A stretch of DNA of 37,382 nt from Oligoflexales bacterium (GTDB lineage: Bacteria > Myxococcota_A > UBA9042 > DTJE01), in assembly GCA_012840965.1 (NCBI GenBank), contig DUVQ01000072.1, forward strand, positions 1 to 37,382, written 5' to 3'. The position numbers were made by a program, and so were the translations under genes. A model generated the notes under the pieces. It saw only the letters and a list, made by a program, of their open reading frames with translations. It had not been told where the DNA came from and searched no databases. Shown piece by piece: positions 25,201-33,844 of the stretch (position 1 is the first letter of the stretch; every line of letters starts with the position of its first letter).

Positions 25201-26515
25201 TGTGATAGTTGGTCACGATGACGCGGACCACTTGCTCAGAAGTGGCCAGCTCAGGCTGATAAAACTCGGGGGGTGTCTTATCCCTGAACATATCCAGCAA
25301 ACCGATCAAGCGCTTTGTTTCCTCGACAACTGGCTTTTTTGGACCAAGTCTGTATGCGTTATCAAGGATGTAGCGCTGAAACCCAATGATTCTATAGGCA
25401 TCGGACGCGTCCTTGAATTCGATAATGATCTTCTTGAACAGAACGGTCGACTTTCTGTATTCACCCTGGCTGGCATAACCTTCCGCCAAGCGAATAGCCA
25501 AGTCCAGGTATCCAGTGGCAGAAATTGCCTTGAAAACCTTGATGGCGTTTTCGGGGCTTCCAACCTGAGAATAAACCATAACAAGGTCACGTTGGGCCTC
25601 TCGCAGCAGTTGCGTGCCGTAGCCAATCGCTTGGGCGCCTTCACCACGGGTGTAATCAATGACCTTTAGGAACTGATTCATGGCCTGCTCGTGCATGCCC
25701 ATGTTGTAGTAGCACCATCCCTTTTTATATATGGCCAGACCATATGCACCGGAATTTGGGAAGTTTTCGACTTCCGTGTAGATCTGTTCGGCATCTTCCA
25801 TCGCGCCGTTATTGAAATAGTATTCAGCAATGTTCAACAAGGCGTCTGGGACAAATCGGCTGTCGGACCTTTCACGGACTATCCTGGTAAAGTAAGGGAA
25901 GGCCTTGTGCTGCATGTCCATCTGGACCAAAGCAAAGCCAAGATAGTACAAAACAGAGTCAAGGTTCGGATAATCAGGGAAACGGTCGACGATCATCATA
26001 TAGACGTTGGCCGCCTCTTCTTGCCAATGCTGCCGTTCCTGCAAGTACGCGGCCTGCTGAGCCTCAGCTGCGGCGACCCCGGCTTCATCGTTGGCCAACT
26101 GGGCGGCTCTTAGCTGTTCAAAAAGCTCGTCACCATAGGCCTTGTTGAAGAAGTTCTCTGACTTATCCCAGTAGACCTTGGCTAGCCTGTTGAGGTACTC
26201 GGCCTTGATTTCATCGTCATCGTCCGCCTGATCAATCATCAGGTTCAGGGTCGAGATGAGCTCCTCAAGCTTCTCGTCGGCCATTTGTTCGACTCGGGAG
26301 GCCGTATGCTTTACCCCCATGGGGGCACCCTTACGGGCAGTCACGCCCTCAAGGGGCATGGCAGAAGCAGCCCCACCGGAGCTTTCAGGTAAATCAAAAG
26401 TTTTGACAGCCGTCCCTTGATCCTTTTTGGCTTTGGCCTTTTGAGCGAAAGCTACGGGTGAAACAAGGGAAATGCAGCCAACCAAAAGCATCGCACGAAC
26501 GATACGCGTCGTCAT
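22280..26515 (-). CDS. Giant periplasmic TPR protein (GltD/AgmU-like)
   Basis: This 1411-residue protein is exported (signal ending SPVAFA, about residue 24) and made almost wholly of helical TPR-type repeats. An N-terminal section has TPRs of the YbgF/outer-membrane-assembly kind (SVLYYLGFALVQMDMQHKAF, GAMEDAEQIYTEVENFPNSG). A long middle section of degenerate repeats follows, then about eight regular C-terminal TPRs (e.g. AISRLGYVDLAQGNEAAA, NILGIIFLKMGEVRQAV) and an acidic/Lys tail (PTPEADKSDDGAKGDG). The size and location next to a PglI-like gene match AgmU/GltD, a large TPR protein of the Myxococcus gliding complex. It is 42 bp downstream of another TPR gene. Function is inferred only from architecture. 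Confidence 0.8.
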   Translation of the reverse strand: MTTRIVRAMLLVGCISLVSPVAFAQKAKAKKDQGTAVKTFDLPESSGGAASAMPLEGVTARKGAPMGVKHTASRVEQMADEKLEELISTLNLMIDQADDDDEIKAEYLNRLAKVYWDKSENFFNKAYGDELFEQLRAAQLANDEAGVAAAEAQQAAYLQERQHWQEEAANVYMMIVDRFPDYPNLDSVLYYLGFALVQMDMQHKAFPYFTRIVRERSDSRFVPDALLNIAEYYFNNGAMEDAEQIYTEVENFPNSGAYGLAIYKKGWCYYNMGMHEQAMNQFLKVIDYTRGEGAQAIGYGTQLLREAQRDLVMVYSQVGSPENAIKVFKAISATGYLDLAIRLAEGYASQGEYRKSTVLFKKIIIEFKDASDAYRIIGFQRYILDNAYRLGPKKPVVEETKRLIGLLDMFRDKTPPEFYQPELATSEQVVRVIVTNYHKEVGVTKEQSTMEFTHHLYNEYLRLFPDSKDYAAMTLNYAILLEQLEKYQEAAERYSIVSELNPDQEVALQSAHGAVRCYYALLDVSKQKTKSDDSTDLEEKELPEFEKKLIAASERYLKMATPDAPDVVEAQFAASMVKYQYNHYNEAANGFRNLINKYPDHVNAPDAARLLLSALMLSRNISALNEAAEEIKANPKLMQDDVPRIVQEIIERKDYNLCFEYEQQGRFTKSAECFLDYIRKFPNTKLKDGSLYHAADKFFKARLVERSLEANGQLVNEMPTSPLAARALYNIADTYRRLAVYSEAARIYEVFVGLHPKHELTEEALRFATTFRSGLGEHDKAITDLRKYLQLFPKSEHVASVAFNIATTYEKQGKYDQAIKEFERWLTRYGKGGGLDLYLQTHLQIARTQEKTRGGARKAREWYNKTVAAYAGLTDEEKGKVTSVGLSAAAEAQFMEGEAQMAEMRAVELKLPEKVLIAGIAQKGELVTKALETFTVVEGFGQPNWTIAATTRKGQGLQELAVAIEESPTPRGLNPDARAIYRQGMADRATPLFERAKEAYRQCVEVARELKWYNEYSAAAEEALLTLDPEYRALPDIRPTPGAYSLGTGRATLVVEGEGLEAPNWTQAGVEQRIKDAASKENPTAEAIYNMASLLMAQGDVAQARTLYEKAIAMRPDFRAAISRLGYVDLAQGNEAAAVAQFAKALEIDPADSGANNYYAAKAFEKRDFVEAINLARKALVSDPDSMDSYMVLAASYLEMGLLDVGILVGRNAVSIYETNGDIQNILGIIFLKMGEVRQAVQIFEKAVRDDPKNFDARFNLASVTLGYMDFATASAQFDKALQIKPGHREATLGLAVAKRGADDADGAIKLLTELAKDPNYADPHFNLCLVYQENLGQHEKALTECRKFEQMVNPQDPRAKAVKMRISGIVTTIEVLKEVAAEQEKAPEPTPEADKSDDGAKGDGASKGSE

Positions 26516-26557
26516 GCTATTCCTCCAACACGATAAACAACAACAGTCGTCCGTGTG

Positions 26558-28165
26558 TTACTTGGTACCACACACAGACTTGAGCGGGTAAAAATAGCTA
26601 CCCAATTCGTCTTTCCAATATTCGCCATCAAATGGCCACAAGACGTGCTCTTTATCAACCTGGAATTCAGCAGTAGGCTTTTGCGCCCCTGAAATCTCGA
26701 TAATCTGCTCCTGGCGAAATCGCTCTGTCAGGATACCCTTTTGGGCATTTACAGTTTCGAAACGAACTGCCAGGGCCTGCTGCAACAGGCCGCGAAGCTC
26801 GCGATTGACTCGCGACAGTCGCTCACGCGCAAGCTTTCCGGCCTCACCCATGGTCAGCGCACGATATGCCACTAGGTCTGGCAAGAGGTAATCCACCATT
26901 GGTCTTGCCACTGGCTGATTTTGCAACTCTTCGATTCTTTTCATCTCTTCGCTGATAGCAATCGCAAAACCAAACAAGCGCCGCAATTTGGCATCAGCAA
27001 GAGCAGCGTTAAATATCTTTTTGATCTTCAAAGAGTAGCCCTCACCCTTACCCTGGCGTGAAATGGATGCCAGATAGGTGTAGAAGTCAGACGGGTCCGT
27101 GTAGGTTTCCAAAACTATGCGAAGTTCCTTGGAGATCTCGTAGTACTCTTTGTAGAACGGATCGATGGTCTCCAATGCTTCTTCATACAGGCAGTTTCTA
27201 AAGAAAATAACCGCTTTAAGAACGTTTGCCTCTGGGTAATACTCTTCTTCGAAGTATGGTGAGCCAACGGTCAGCAGGTTTCCAAGGGCTCTTTCATAGT
27301 TTTCAGTCTGGTAAAAAGCCCAAGCCCTTTCAAACAGGCTGTCCAACCACATATCGGAAGTATCAGGAATCATGCCGTAATTTTTGATGGCTTCATGAAA
27401 CTTCGCGGGATCGTGCTGGCCCCCTCCATAGTAAACGCGAGCCAAGGCAATGCGCGTCATAATCTGCAGGCGTTCCGATTCCTTGGACAGTTTTCCCTTG
27501 AATCTACCAAGCAGCTTGCTAAACGTTTCCGCGGCGGCATCAGTGTTATTTTGGCGGACTTGAACGACGCCCTTCAGGTAAAGGGCCTTATTGAACATTT
27601 CAGGATTACTTTCACCGACTTTAGACAGTGATTCCAATGCCTTGGGGAGGTTACCCTCGTAGTAGTAGAACTGGCCGACATAAAAGGAGATTTCTTCAAC
27701 CAAATCGGCCGGGTACATTTCCACCGGATAGTAGGCCATCCTGAACAGGGTGTTGGTTTCACCAGGCAGTTGTCTGTGAATCTTGGCAAGCCAAGGTAGC
27801 GCCGCAGCATAGTGGGGGCTAGAGGGGCCAAACTCGGCTATCCGATCAAAGTATCCAAAGGCTGACACGTAGAATTTTTGCTCATACAGCGCCACGCCCA
27901 TCTCAAACAAGGCATCCTGATAGTAGGCATAGGCCTCATCACCTTCGGCCAGCACCTTGTGGTAAACAAGTGCCGCATCGTAATACCGCCCCTGTCTGCT
28001 AAGCCGCTTGCCCTCCCCCAGGACCAAGTCGAAGGCGCTGGTGGACTGGCTTACAGCTGGTGCGGCAGCCTCGGGTGCCCCTTCGTCTTGGGCCAAGGCT
28101 ACAGCACTAGAGCTGGCAACGGCAACGACCGCTGCCAGTAGAAAAAACTTCGCAAATTCCCGCAT
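26558..28165 (-). CDS. Periplasmic TPR protein, first gene of Glt-like operon
   Basis: The 535-residue protein has an N-terminal signal ending in AVALA (about residue 25), a short Ala/Glu linker, then TPR-like repeats (YDAALVYHKVLAEG, FYVSAFGYFDRIAEFGP, GNLPKALESLSKVGESN). A long helical region reaches the C-terminus, where VLWPFDGEYWKDELGSYFYP forms a conserved-looking cap. AAGGGG precedes the ATG, and a good promoter lies 35 bp upstream (28200-28227). It opens the leftward five-gene cluster and probably works with the giant TPR protein as a periplasmic scaffold. I see no enzymatic motif. Confidence 0.8.
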   Translation of the reverse strand: MREFAKFFLLAAVVAVASSSAVALAQDEGAPEAAAPAVSQSTSAFDLVLGEGKRLSRQGRYYDAALVYHKVLAEGDEAYAYYQDALFEMGVALYEQKFYVSAFGYFDRIAEFGPSSPHYAAALPWLAKIHRQLPGETNTLFRMAYYPVEMYPADLVEEISFYVGQFYYYEGNLPKALESLSKVGESNPEMFNKALYLKGVVQVRQNNTDAAAETFSKLLGRFKGKLSKESERLQIMTRIALARVYYGGGQHDPAKFHEAIKNYGMIPDTSDMWLDSLFERAWAFYQTENYERALGNLLTVGSPYFEEEYYPEANVLKAVIFFRNCLYEEALETIDPFYKEYYEISKELRIVLETYTDPSDFYTYLASISRQGKGEGYSLKIKKIFNAALADAKLRRLFGFAIAISEEMKRIEELQNQPVARPMVDYLLPDLVAYRALTMGEAGKLARERLSRVNRELRGLLQQALAVRFETVNAQKGILTERFRQEQIIEISGAQKPTAEFQVDKEHVLWPFDGEYWKDELGSYFYPLKSVCGTK

Positions 28166-28199
28166 TCTGATACCCCTTAAAAAATCCGGGTTGTTAGGG

Positions 28200-28227
28200 A
28201 TTATTGCAGAAACGCTCGCGGTGTCAA
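28200..28227 (-). promoter_or_regulatory. Predicted promoter of the Glt-like operon
   Basis: On the minus strand, TTGACA (28227-28222), a 16-bp spacer and AATAAT (28205-28200) lie about 35 bp upstream of the first TPR gene. This would drive the five genes from 28165 to 19211, which have gaps of only 19 to 116 bp. Confidence 0.6.
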
Positions 28228-28334
28228 GGTAAGAGAGGCGTTTAAACGAAAATTCAAGCCCCTACCTGAAATCGTTTCAAAATCCAGCTCCTGTTGACAT
28301 CTGGTGCGCTTATGAGGCGCCTAATTGGACAGGT

Positions 28335-28369
28335 AAACCAGGTACTGGTAGGATCCCAGCCGGTTTTTT
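28335..28369 (+). promoter_or_regulatory. Terminator-like hairpin in asnS leader
   Basis: AAACC (28335-28339) pairs with GGTTT (28362-28366), with inner pairs GG-CC and CTGG-CCAG around the loop TAGGATC, and the run GGTTTTTT follows. No gene on this strand ends upstream, so this looks like an attenuator or leader element of asnS. The T-box consensus AGGGTGGNACCGCG is absent. Confidence 0.45.
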
Positions 28370-28398
28370 AATGCCTGCGTTGGAATGGGAGTACAGTG

Positions 28399-29691
28399 AT
28401 GACTAAGGCAGTTGTCGAGAAAATTGCACAATTTGAAGGCCAGGAAGTTTTGCTTCAAGGGTGGCTCGCCGCTAAACGCTCTTCGGGTAAGATTCATTTT
28501 CTTCAGGTTCGAGACGGGACTGGAACCATCCAATGTGTGATGGTTAAGGCCAACTCTGATGAAGAGGAGTTTGCTGCAGCAGACCGCTGTCCTCAGGAAT
28601 CATCCATCGAGGTGAAGGGCACTGTACGCAAGGACGCCAGGTCCCCTATTGGATTTGAGATTGAGGCCACCAGCTTCAAGATCGTGGCTGAAGCAGAGCC
28701 CTACCCTATTTCGCCAAAGGACCATGGAACTGCCTTTTTGATGGAGCACCGCCATCTGTGGCTGCGCAGCCGACGCCAGCACGCCATCCTGCGTATCAGG
28801 GCAACTATTGTTAGGGCCATCCGTGATTATTTCGATAACAACGGGTTTTTATTGGTGGACGCCCCTATTTTAACGCCTGCTGCGTGTGAGGGGACAACGA
28901 CTCTGTTTGAGTTGGATTACTTTGGCGAAAAGGCTTACCTGACCCAAAGTGGCCAGCTTTATAACGAAGCAACGGCTGCAGCCTTTGGTAAGACTTACTG
29001 CTTTGGCCCGACGTTTAGGGCGGAAAAAAGTAAAACCAGGCGCCATTTGATGGAATTTTGGATGGTTGAACCTGAAATGGCATATGCGGATCTGGAAGAA
29101 AACATGCGTGTGGCCGAGGACTTTTTGGTGTACGTGGTCGGCCGCGTGCTGGAAGAAAGGCAGGTTGAGCTGGCGACTCTTGAGCGCGATTTGGCCCCAC
29201 TGGAAGCGGTTAAAGGGCCTTTCCCAAGAGTGCACTACAAGGATGCGGTCGCCAAATTGCAGGAGCTTGGCAGCGACATAGTGGATGGAGAAGATTTCGG
29301 GGCTGACGACGAAACGGTCCTGACCAAACTTTATGACCGCCCAATCATTGTTCACCACTACCCAACGGCGGCCAAGGCCTTCTATATGAAGCCAGATCCT
29401 GATGAACCGAAGTACTGCTTTAGCATGGATGTGTTGGCGCCTGAAGGTTATGGAGAAGTCATCGGCGGTGGCCAAAGGGAAGAGTGCAAAGAGGTGCTTG
29501 AGGCGGCCATTGAGGCTCACAAGTTGCCAAAGGAGGCGTTTGAGTGGTACCTGGACCTGCGCCGCTATGGTAGCGTGCCTCACTCTGGATTTGGGCTGGG
29601 AGTGGAACGAACCGTTGCGTGGATCTGTGGGCTACCCCACATTCGTGAGACGATCCCATTTCCAAGAATGCTTGAAAAAATCACACCTTAA
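28399..29691 (+). CDS. asnS: Asparaginyl-tRNA synthetase
   Basis: This enzyme charges tRNA-Asn with asparagine. The 430-residue class IIb synthetase has an N-terminal OB-fold anticodon-binding domain ([20 protein letters not shown], about 16-100). The catalytic domain follows with motif 1 ([15 protein letters not shown]-like), motif 2 ([20 protein letters not shown]) and motif 3 ([16 protein letters not shown]). The ending [11 protein letters not shown] is typical of AsnRS rather than AspRS, as is the absence of the bacterial AspRS insertion domain. The start is ATG 28399, seven bases after GGGAG; GTG 28396 would add one residue. A terminator-like hairpin lies in the leader. A direct asparaginylation route for tRNA-Asn is therefore available. 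Confidence 0.9.
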   Translation: MTKAVVEKIAQFEGQEVLLQGWLAAKRSSGKIHFLQVRDGTGTIQCVMVKANSDEEEFAAADRCPQESSIEVKGTVRKDARSPIGFEIEATSFKIVAEAEPYPISPKDHGTAFLMEHRHLWLRSRRQHAILRIRATIVRAIRDYFDNNGFLLVDAPILTPAACEGTTTLFELDYFGEKAYLTQSGQLYNEATAAAFGKTYCFGPTFRAEKSKTRRHLMEFWMVEPEMAYADLEENMRVAEDFLVYVVGRVLEERQVELATLERDLAPLEAVKGPFPRVHYKDAVAKLQELGSDIVDGEDFGADDETVLTKLYDRPIIVHHYPTAAKAFYMKPDPDEPKYCFSMDVLAPEGYGEVIGGGQREECKEVLEAAIEAHKLPKEAFEWYLDLRRYGSVPHSGFGLGVERTVAWICGLPHIRETIPFPRMLEKITP

Positions 29692-29702
29692 CGAGGTCTA
29701 CC

Positions 29703-30785
29703 ATGGCCGAACCAATCCTAGCTATAGGCAAATATGAGATAGCTGAACTTGTTGGTTCAGGGGGCATGGCATCTGTTTATCGTGGCAAGGTGATGGGGCC
29801 GATGGGCTTTGAAAAGGCTGTCGCCGTCAAAGTCATGCACGATGAGGCTGCGCAAGATGATGAGCTGGTAAAAATGTTCATCGATGAGGCCAAGCTTGGT
29901 GCGATGCTGACTCATCCTAACATCGCGTCGGTGCTGGATTTTGGGGAATCTGGGGGGCGCTACTGGCTGACCATGGAGTATGTTGATGGGCCGAGCCTTG
30001 CCGTTTTGCTGAAGGCAAATAGGCCAAAGGGCGCAGGCAAATCGAAACCGGCCATGGATTTGGACGCGGTTGGCTGGGTTACTGCTGGAATATTGAAGGC
30101 TTTGGACCACGCCCACAAGTTGAAGGATTCAAAAGGCAAGGCCATGGGGATTGTTCATAGAGATGTCAGTCCTCACAACGTGTTGATCGACTCGGCTGGG
30201 ATGGTCAAGTTGGCTGACTTTGGCATTGCGACGGGCACTTACAGAAGCGAAAAGACAGAGACCGGAATCGTCAAGGGTAAGGCAAGCTACATGTCTCCCG
30301 AGCAGGCCTCAGGAGGGAAAGTAGACGCTCGCACCGACATCTATGCGGTGGGACTGACCATGTATGCGATGCTGACTGGTCAAAGTCCGCTGGCCGATAA
30401 AGATTCAGTAAAAATCCGAGCGGCCGCGGCCAAGGGTGTGGCAGTCAAAGATATTGATGACCTGAATTGTCCTGAACCAATCAAAAAAATCTTGCGAAAA
30501 GCGCTTGCTGTAAAGGCCGGAGATCGTTATTCAGACGCGGCGAAATTTCTGGTTGATCTGAAAAAAGCTATCCCAGATTTGGAGGCAAAAGGCCACAAGG
30601 CATTGGTCAAATTGGTTGGCAAGGGAAGGCAAGGCACCAGAAAGTCCACGGTCATATCATCTGCATCCGAAATCACCCCGTCACATTCCTCATCTGGTAG
30701 GGGATTACAAATTTTGATTGTCGCAGCGGCCATACTGTTGCTTGCAGGTCTTGTGTTGACGATGACTGGCACGTCTTTACCATGA
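29703..30785 (+). CDS. Membrane-anchored Ser/Thr protein kinase
   Basis: The 360-residue protein is a complete Hanks-type kinase (about residues 10-290). The Gly loop is VGSGGMASVYRG (17-28), the ATP-anchoring Lys is Lys43 (AVKVM), and the catalytic loop HRDVSPHN has Asp154. The metal-binding DFG is at 172-174, and the activation segment ends in SYMSPEQ. The VSPHN variant is common in myxobacterial kinases. A Lys/Arg/Ser juxtamembrane segment follows, then one C-terminal transmembrane helix (about 333-355), leaving almost nothing outside. GAGG precedes the ATG, 11 bp after asnS. The FHA domains of the nearby Glt-like operon could read its phosphorylation, but that link is speculative. Confidence 0.9.
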   Translation: MAEPILAIGKYEIAELVGSGGMASVYRGKVMGPMGFEKAVAVKVMHDEAAQDDELVKMFIDEAKLGAMLTHPNIASVLDFGESGGRYWLTMEYVDGPSLAVLLKANRPKGAGKSKPAMDLDAVGWVTAGILKALDHAHKLKDSKGKAMGIVHRDVSPHNVLIDSAGMVKLADFGIATGTYRSEKTETGIVKGKASYMSPEQASGGKVDARTDIYAVGLTMYAMLTGQSPLADKDSVKIRAAAAKGVAVKDIDDLNCPEPIKKILRKALAVKAGDRYSDAAKFLVDLKKAIPDLEAKGHKALVKLVGKGRQGTRKSTVISSASEITPSHSSSGRGLQILIVAAAILLLAGLVLTMTGTSLP

Positions 30786-30829
30786 AACTTCAATAACTCA
30801 CTTTTGGAAAGGATAAAGGAGGGGCCCTG

Positions 30830-31666
30830 ATGCTGGATCGTTTGAAAATTGGTGTACTTGGGGCAGGAAACATCGGAGAGGCCTTGATTTCAGGCCTAGT
30901 GAAAGCCAGTTTGGTCGAAGCCAAGCAGTTGATGGCAAGTCGAAGGTCCGAGGTGGCGCTTGCTTATTTGGCAGACACTTACGGTATCAGGACAACTACT
31001 GATAACTGCGAATTGGTGTTGGAAAATGACATCATAATCCTGGCTGCAAAACCTCAGATATTGCCATCGATATTGGAGGATACAGAGCACTGTTTTCGAC
31101 CTGGACAAGTTGTTATAACGGTTGCCGCGGGTATTTCCACGGCTTTCGTTGAAAGCTGGGTCAAAAACGATATCCCGGTAATCAGGGTGATGCCAAACAC
31201 GCCGGCCTTGGTTGGGCAGGCTATGTCTCCGTATTGTCTTGGGCGCCATGGTTCTGCGGTTCAAGCGCTGGTGGCGGCCCAGATTTTTTCCGCGGTTGGG
31301 GTAACCACCCAGGTTGAAGAGGAAATGCTTGACGCGATTACCGCTCTGTCAGGCTCTGGACCGGCGTATTTTTTCTATCTGCTTGAGGGGCTTATTGAAG
31401 CGGGCGTGTCGATGGGCTTGCCAGAGCATCTAAGCCGGGCATTGGTTCGACAGACCTGTTATGGGGCCGCAAAACTGGTTGTGGAAACCACCAGAACGCC
31501 TCAACAACTGCGAGCTCAGGTCACGTCACCACAAGGTACAACACATGCTGCGATTAGCTTTCTTGAACAGGCTTCTACCAAGGAGCTTATCAAACAGGCA
31601 GTTTTAAAGGCGAAGGAAAGGGCGCACGAGCTTGGGGCGGGCGTGCCAAAGCCGCACTTGGATTGA
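30830..31666 (+). CDS. proC: Pyrroline-5-carboxylate reductase
   Basis: This is the last step of proline synthesis, reducing pyrroline-5-carboxylate with NAD(P)H. The 278-residue protein shows the Rossmann nucleotide loop VLGAGNIGEALISGL (about 9-23), AAKPQ and VITVAAGIS. The family signature segments are VIRVMPNTPALVGQAMS, ALSGSGPAYFFYLLEGLIEA (about 178-197), and VTSPQGTTHAAI near the end, where TSPGGTT is usual. The length is normal. AAAGGAGGGG precedes the ATG. It lies between a kinase and an M20 hydrolase. Confidence 0.94.
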   Translation: MLDRLKIGVLGAGNIGEALISGLVKASLVEAKQLMASRRSEVALAYLADTYGIRTTTDNCELVLENDIIILAAKPQILPSILEDTEHCFRPGQVVITVAAGISTAFVESWVKNDIPVIRVMPNTPALVGQAMSPYCLGRHGSAVQALVAAQIFSAVGVTTQVEEEMLDAITALSGSGPAYFFYLLEGLIEAGVSMGLPEHLSRALVRQTCYGAAKLVVETTRTPQQLRAQVTSPQGTTHAAISFLEQASTKELIKQAVLKAKERAHELGAGVPKPHLD

Positions 31667-31824
31667 TCCGACCTACCCAAATCCGTCGAATAGTTGAGAT
31701 TTCTTAGTAAACTTGCATTAAAAATCAGCAAATAGTACCCAAAGTGACCAAAGAACCAACTACTTGTGTTGACCACCTTATGCCAGGTTGATTGAATTGG
31801 TCACGTACGCAGTGTGAGGTACAG

Positions 31825-33168
31825 GTGGATCTTAGTAGGCCAATCCACGATTTAGCGGCTCGAATACTGTTGGAGCTGATCCCATTGGCAGCTGACAGTC
31901 TGGAGTCGAACTATCCATTACTGGATTACCTGGGCTTGGCTTACAAGGAGCTTGGATGGAGCTTAGCGCTCTATCCGGTCCATGATGATGGTCCACCAAG
32001 AGCCAACCTAGTGGTCTCAAAATCGGCTGCACCTGCAGTTCTGTTTGTGGCGCACACAGACACAGTTCCAGCAGGGGAACAATCATTGTGGGGCCGAAAT
32101 CGAGGCAAACCTAGGGCACCAGTCGTTGAAAATGGACACATCTGGGGGCTTGGAGCATCTGATAACTTGGGCTCTATCGCGTTGTTATTGGCCATGGAAC
32201 GCCAGGGAATGTTTCCTGATGACACTGCGATTGCGTTTACAGCTGACGAGGAAACAGGGGGCTTGGGTGCCAAACAGCTGGTTGAGGCAGGGGGAGTGCC
32301 TTCAACGGTAGAATTGGTGGTTGTCTGCGAGCCTACGAATAACTTGGTGGTTCTTGGTGAAAAGGGTTACATCCCTTTTGATTTGATAGCTTCAGATCTG
32401 ATTGAAACCGGGCATGTGGGCAGTTTCCATGATGATTCAATACATACGATTTTGGTGCGGGGACAGGAATCCCACTCTGCAAGGCCAAGGGAGGGTAGCA
32501 ATGCGCTTTTTGACCTGGCATGGCTTGAGGAAGTCCAGGAAATTGATGGCGATATCGTGCTTTCAGTTGCCTGTGCCGGTGTAAGGAACAAAGTGCCTGC
32601 CCATGTCCAGATCCGCCATGGACGTGAGGGTGATTTGGTGGCTGGCGGTACACATGACCGTATCAAACTTGATAAGTTGCTAGATTTTTTGCGTTATCTT
32701 GATGAGACCAGTGAGGAGTTGCGCAGCGTCGTCGATTCAAGATTTTTGCCGCCAGAGGTCACCTTAAATGTAGGTGCATTAAAACGTTTTGAAAACAAAC
32801 TAGTATTTGCATGTGATCTGCGAGTTATCCCTGGGTTTGACCATGAAAGCTTCTTGGCCGATTTGCTGGAGCAAGCTAGAAGGATTTTGGGCACAGCTGA
32901 AATCAGATATCCCTACCCTTCTTTACCCCCAGTCTGGCAAGAATTAGAGCCTGAATTCTTTGACAAAATGGGTGAAAAACTGGACTCATATGGCAAATCC
33001 GCGTATACGGAAGCAGCCGTCTTTGCCATCAATGGCTTTACGGCAGTAATTGCTGGGCCTGGGAACCTGCACGTTCACAGACACGATGAGTCCATCAGCA
33101 TTGCCGCTTTCAAAGATGGCGCTGAACTGTATATGGATCTTGCTAGGTACGGGATTTCGTTGGTATGA
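31825..33168 (+). CDS. M20-family zinc peptidase/deacylase
   Basis: This is a predicted cytoplasmic zinc amidohydrolase of the DapE/ArgE/carboxypeptidase group. The motifs are LFVAHTDTVPAG (metal His77 and Asp79 counted from this start), GLGASDNLGS (bridging Asp), and FTADEETGG (catalytic Glu142 and Glu143). VVCEPTN is also present, and a C-terminal GPGNLHVHRHDE contains the last His ligand. A lid domain lies in the middle. The substrate is not clear: succinyl-diaminopimelate, acetyl-ornithine or a dipeptide are all possible. The GTG start has GAGG five bases upstream; a TTG at 31792 would add 11 residues. Its stop overlaps the next gene as ATGA. Confidence 0.8.
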   Translation: MDLSRPIHDLAARILLELIPLAADSLESNYPLLDYLGLAYKELGWSLALYPVHDDGPPRANLVVSKSAAPAVLFVAHTDTVPAGEQSLWGRNRGKPRAPVVENGHIWGLGASDNLGSIALLLAMERQGMFPDDTAIAFTADEETGGLGAKQLVEAGGVPSTVELVVVCEPTNNLVVLGEKGYIPFDLIASDLIETGHVGSFHDDSIHTILVRGQESHSARPREGSNALFDLAWLEEVQEIDGDIVLSVACAGVRNKVPAHVQIRHGREGDLVAGGTHDRIKLDKLLDFLRYLDETSEELRSVVDSRFLPPEVTLNVGALKRFENKLVFACDLRVIPGFDHESFLADLLEQARRILGTAEIRYPYPSLPPVWQELEPEFFDKMGEKLDSYGKSAYTEAAVFAINGFTAVIAGPGNLHVHRHDESISIAAFKDGAELYMDLARYGISLV

Positions 33169-33827
33169 GTAACTCAATATTGGGGTTGGTGGCTGCGGCC
33201 CTTTTAGTGTCGGTGGCTCATGGAGCCTTGCCTAACCACTGGGCGCCCTTTGTACTTGTGGGAAAAGCACAGAATTGGACCGCAAAAAGAATGCTTTGGG
33301 TGCTGACCATGGCTGGAATAGCTCACACTGCTGTAGCTGGTGGGCTTGCCTTGGGATTTCTTTTGCTTGGAACAGTGGTTACTGGATGGATCAAGGGATG
33401 GGTACACCTTCTTCCAGGGTTAATCATGCTGGGAGCTGGAGTTATCTATATTGCCTTGGATCTTTTCATGGGGCATAAGCATTCGCATCATCACGGGATT
33501 GAGAATGCAGGCGATCAAGGGATGACCGATCGGTCGGCGACTGTCACTTTAATCCTGATGCTGGCCATTTCCCCATGTGAGGCCATGATTCCGGTGTTCA
33601 TTGGGGCAACTCCGATGGGAGACCCCATCTTTTTGGCAGGCCTTGTGGTGTTGTCTGGGGTCGTTTCTCTTATCGTTATGGGTTCGTTGGCGCTTTTGAC
33701 CTGGCACGGGCTAAAGAAACTATCCTTTGGTTGGTTTGCACGCCACGAGCGCTTGACCATGGGCATTATTTTGGCGCTTGTGGGCATATTGACCCTGTTT
33801 TTGGGCCATAGCCACCATTCGCATTAG
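33165..33827 (+). CDS. His-rich membrane protein, NicO/LysE-like
   Basis: The 220-residue protein has about six transmembrane helices and three His-rich clusters: VAHGALPNHWAPF in helix 1, HKHSHHHG in the central loop (about 104-111), and HSHHSH at the very C-terminus. The helix-1 HGxLPNHW pattern and the SPCEAMIPV element (about 146-154) resemble Ni/Co exporters of the NicO/RcnA group and the wider LysE superfamily. A transition-metal efflux or insertion role is inferred, not shown. The ATG overlaps the M20 gene stop by 4 bp, so the two are co-translated, and the pairing may hint at a metal supply for the zinc enzyme. Confidence 0.75.
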   Translation: MSNSILGLVAAALLVSVAHGALPNHWAPFVLVGKAQNWTAKRMLWVLTMAGIAHTAVAGGLALGFLLLGTVVTGWIKGWVHLLPGLIMLGAGVIYIALDLFMGHKHSHHHGIENAGDQGMTDRSATVTLILMLAISPCEAMIPVFIGATPMGDPIFLAGLVVLSGVVSLIVMGSLALLTWHGLKKLSFGWFARHERLTMGIILALVGILTLFLGHSHHSH

Positions 33828-33844
33828 TGGTTTTGGTCGAGCCG

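Noticed and set aside
28870-29583. 237-codon frame on the minus strand
   Set aside because: It is antisense to asnS, whose motifs are unambiguous.
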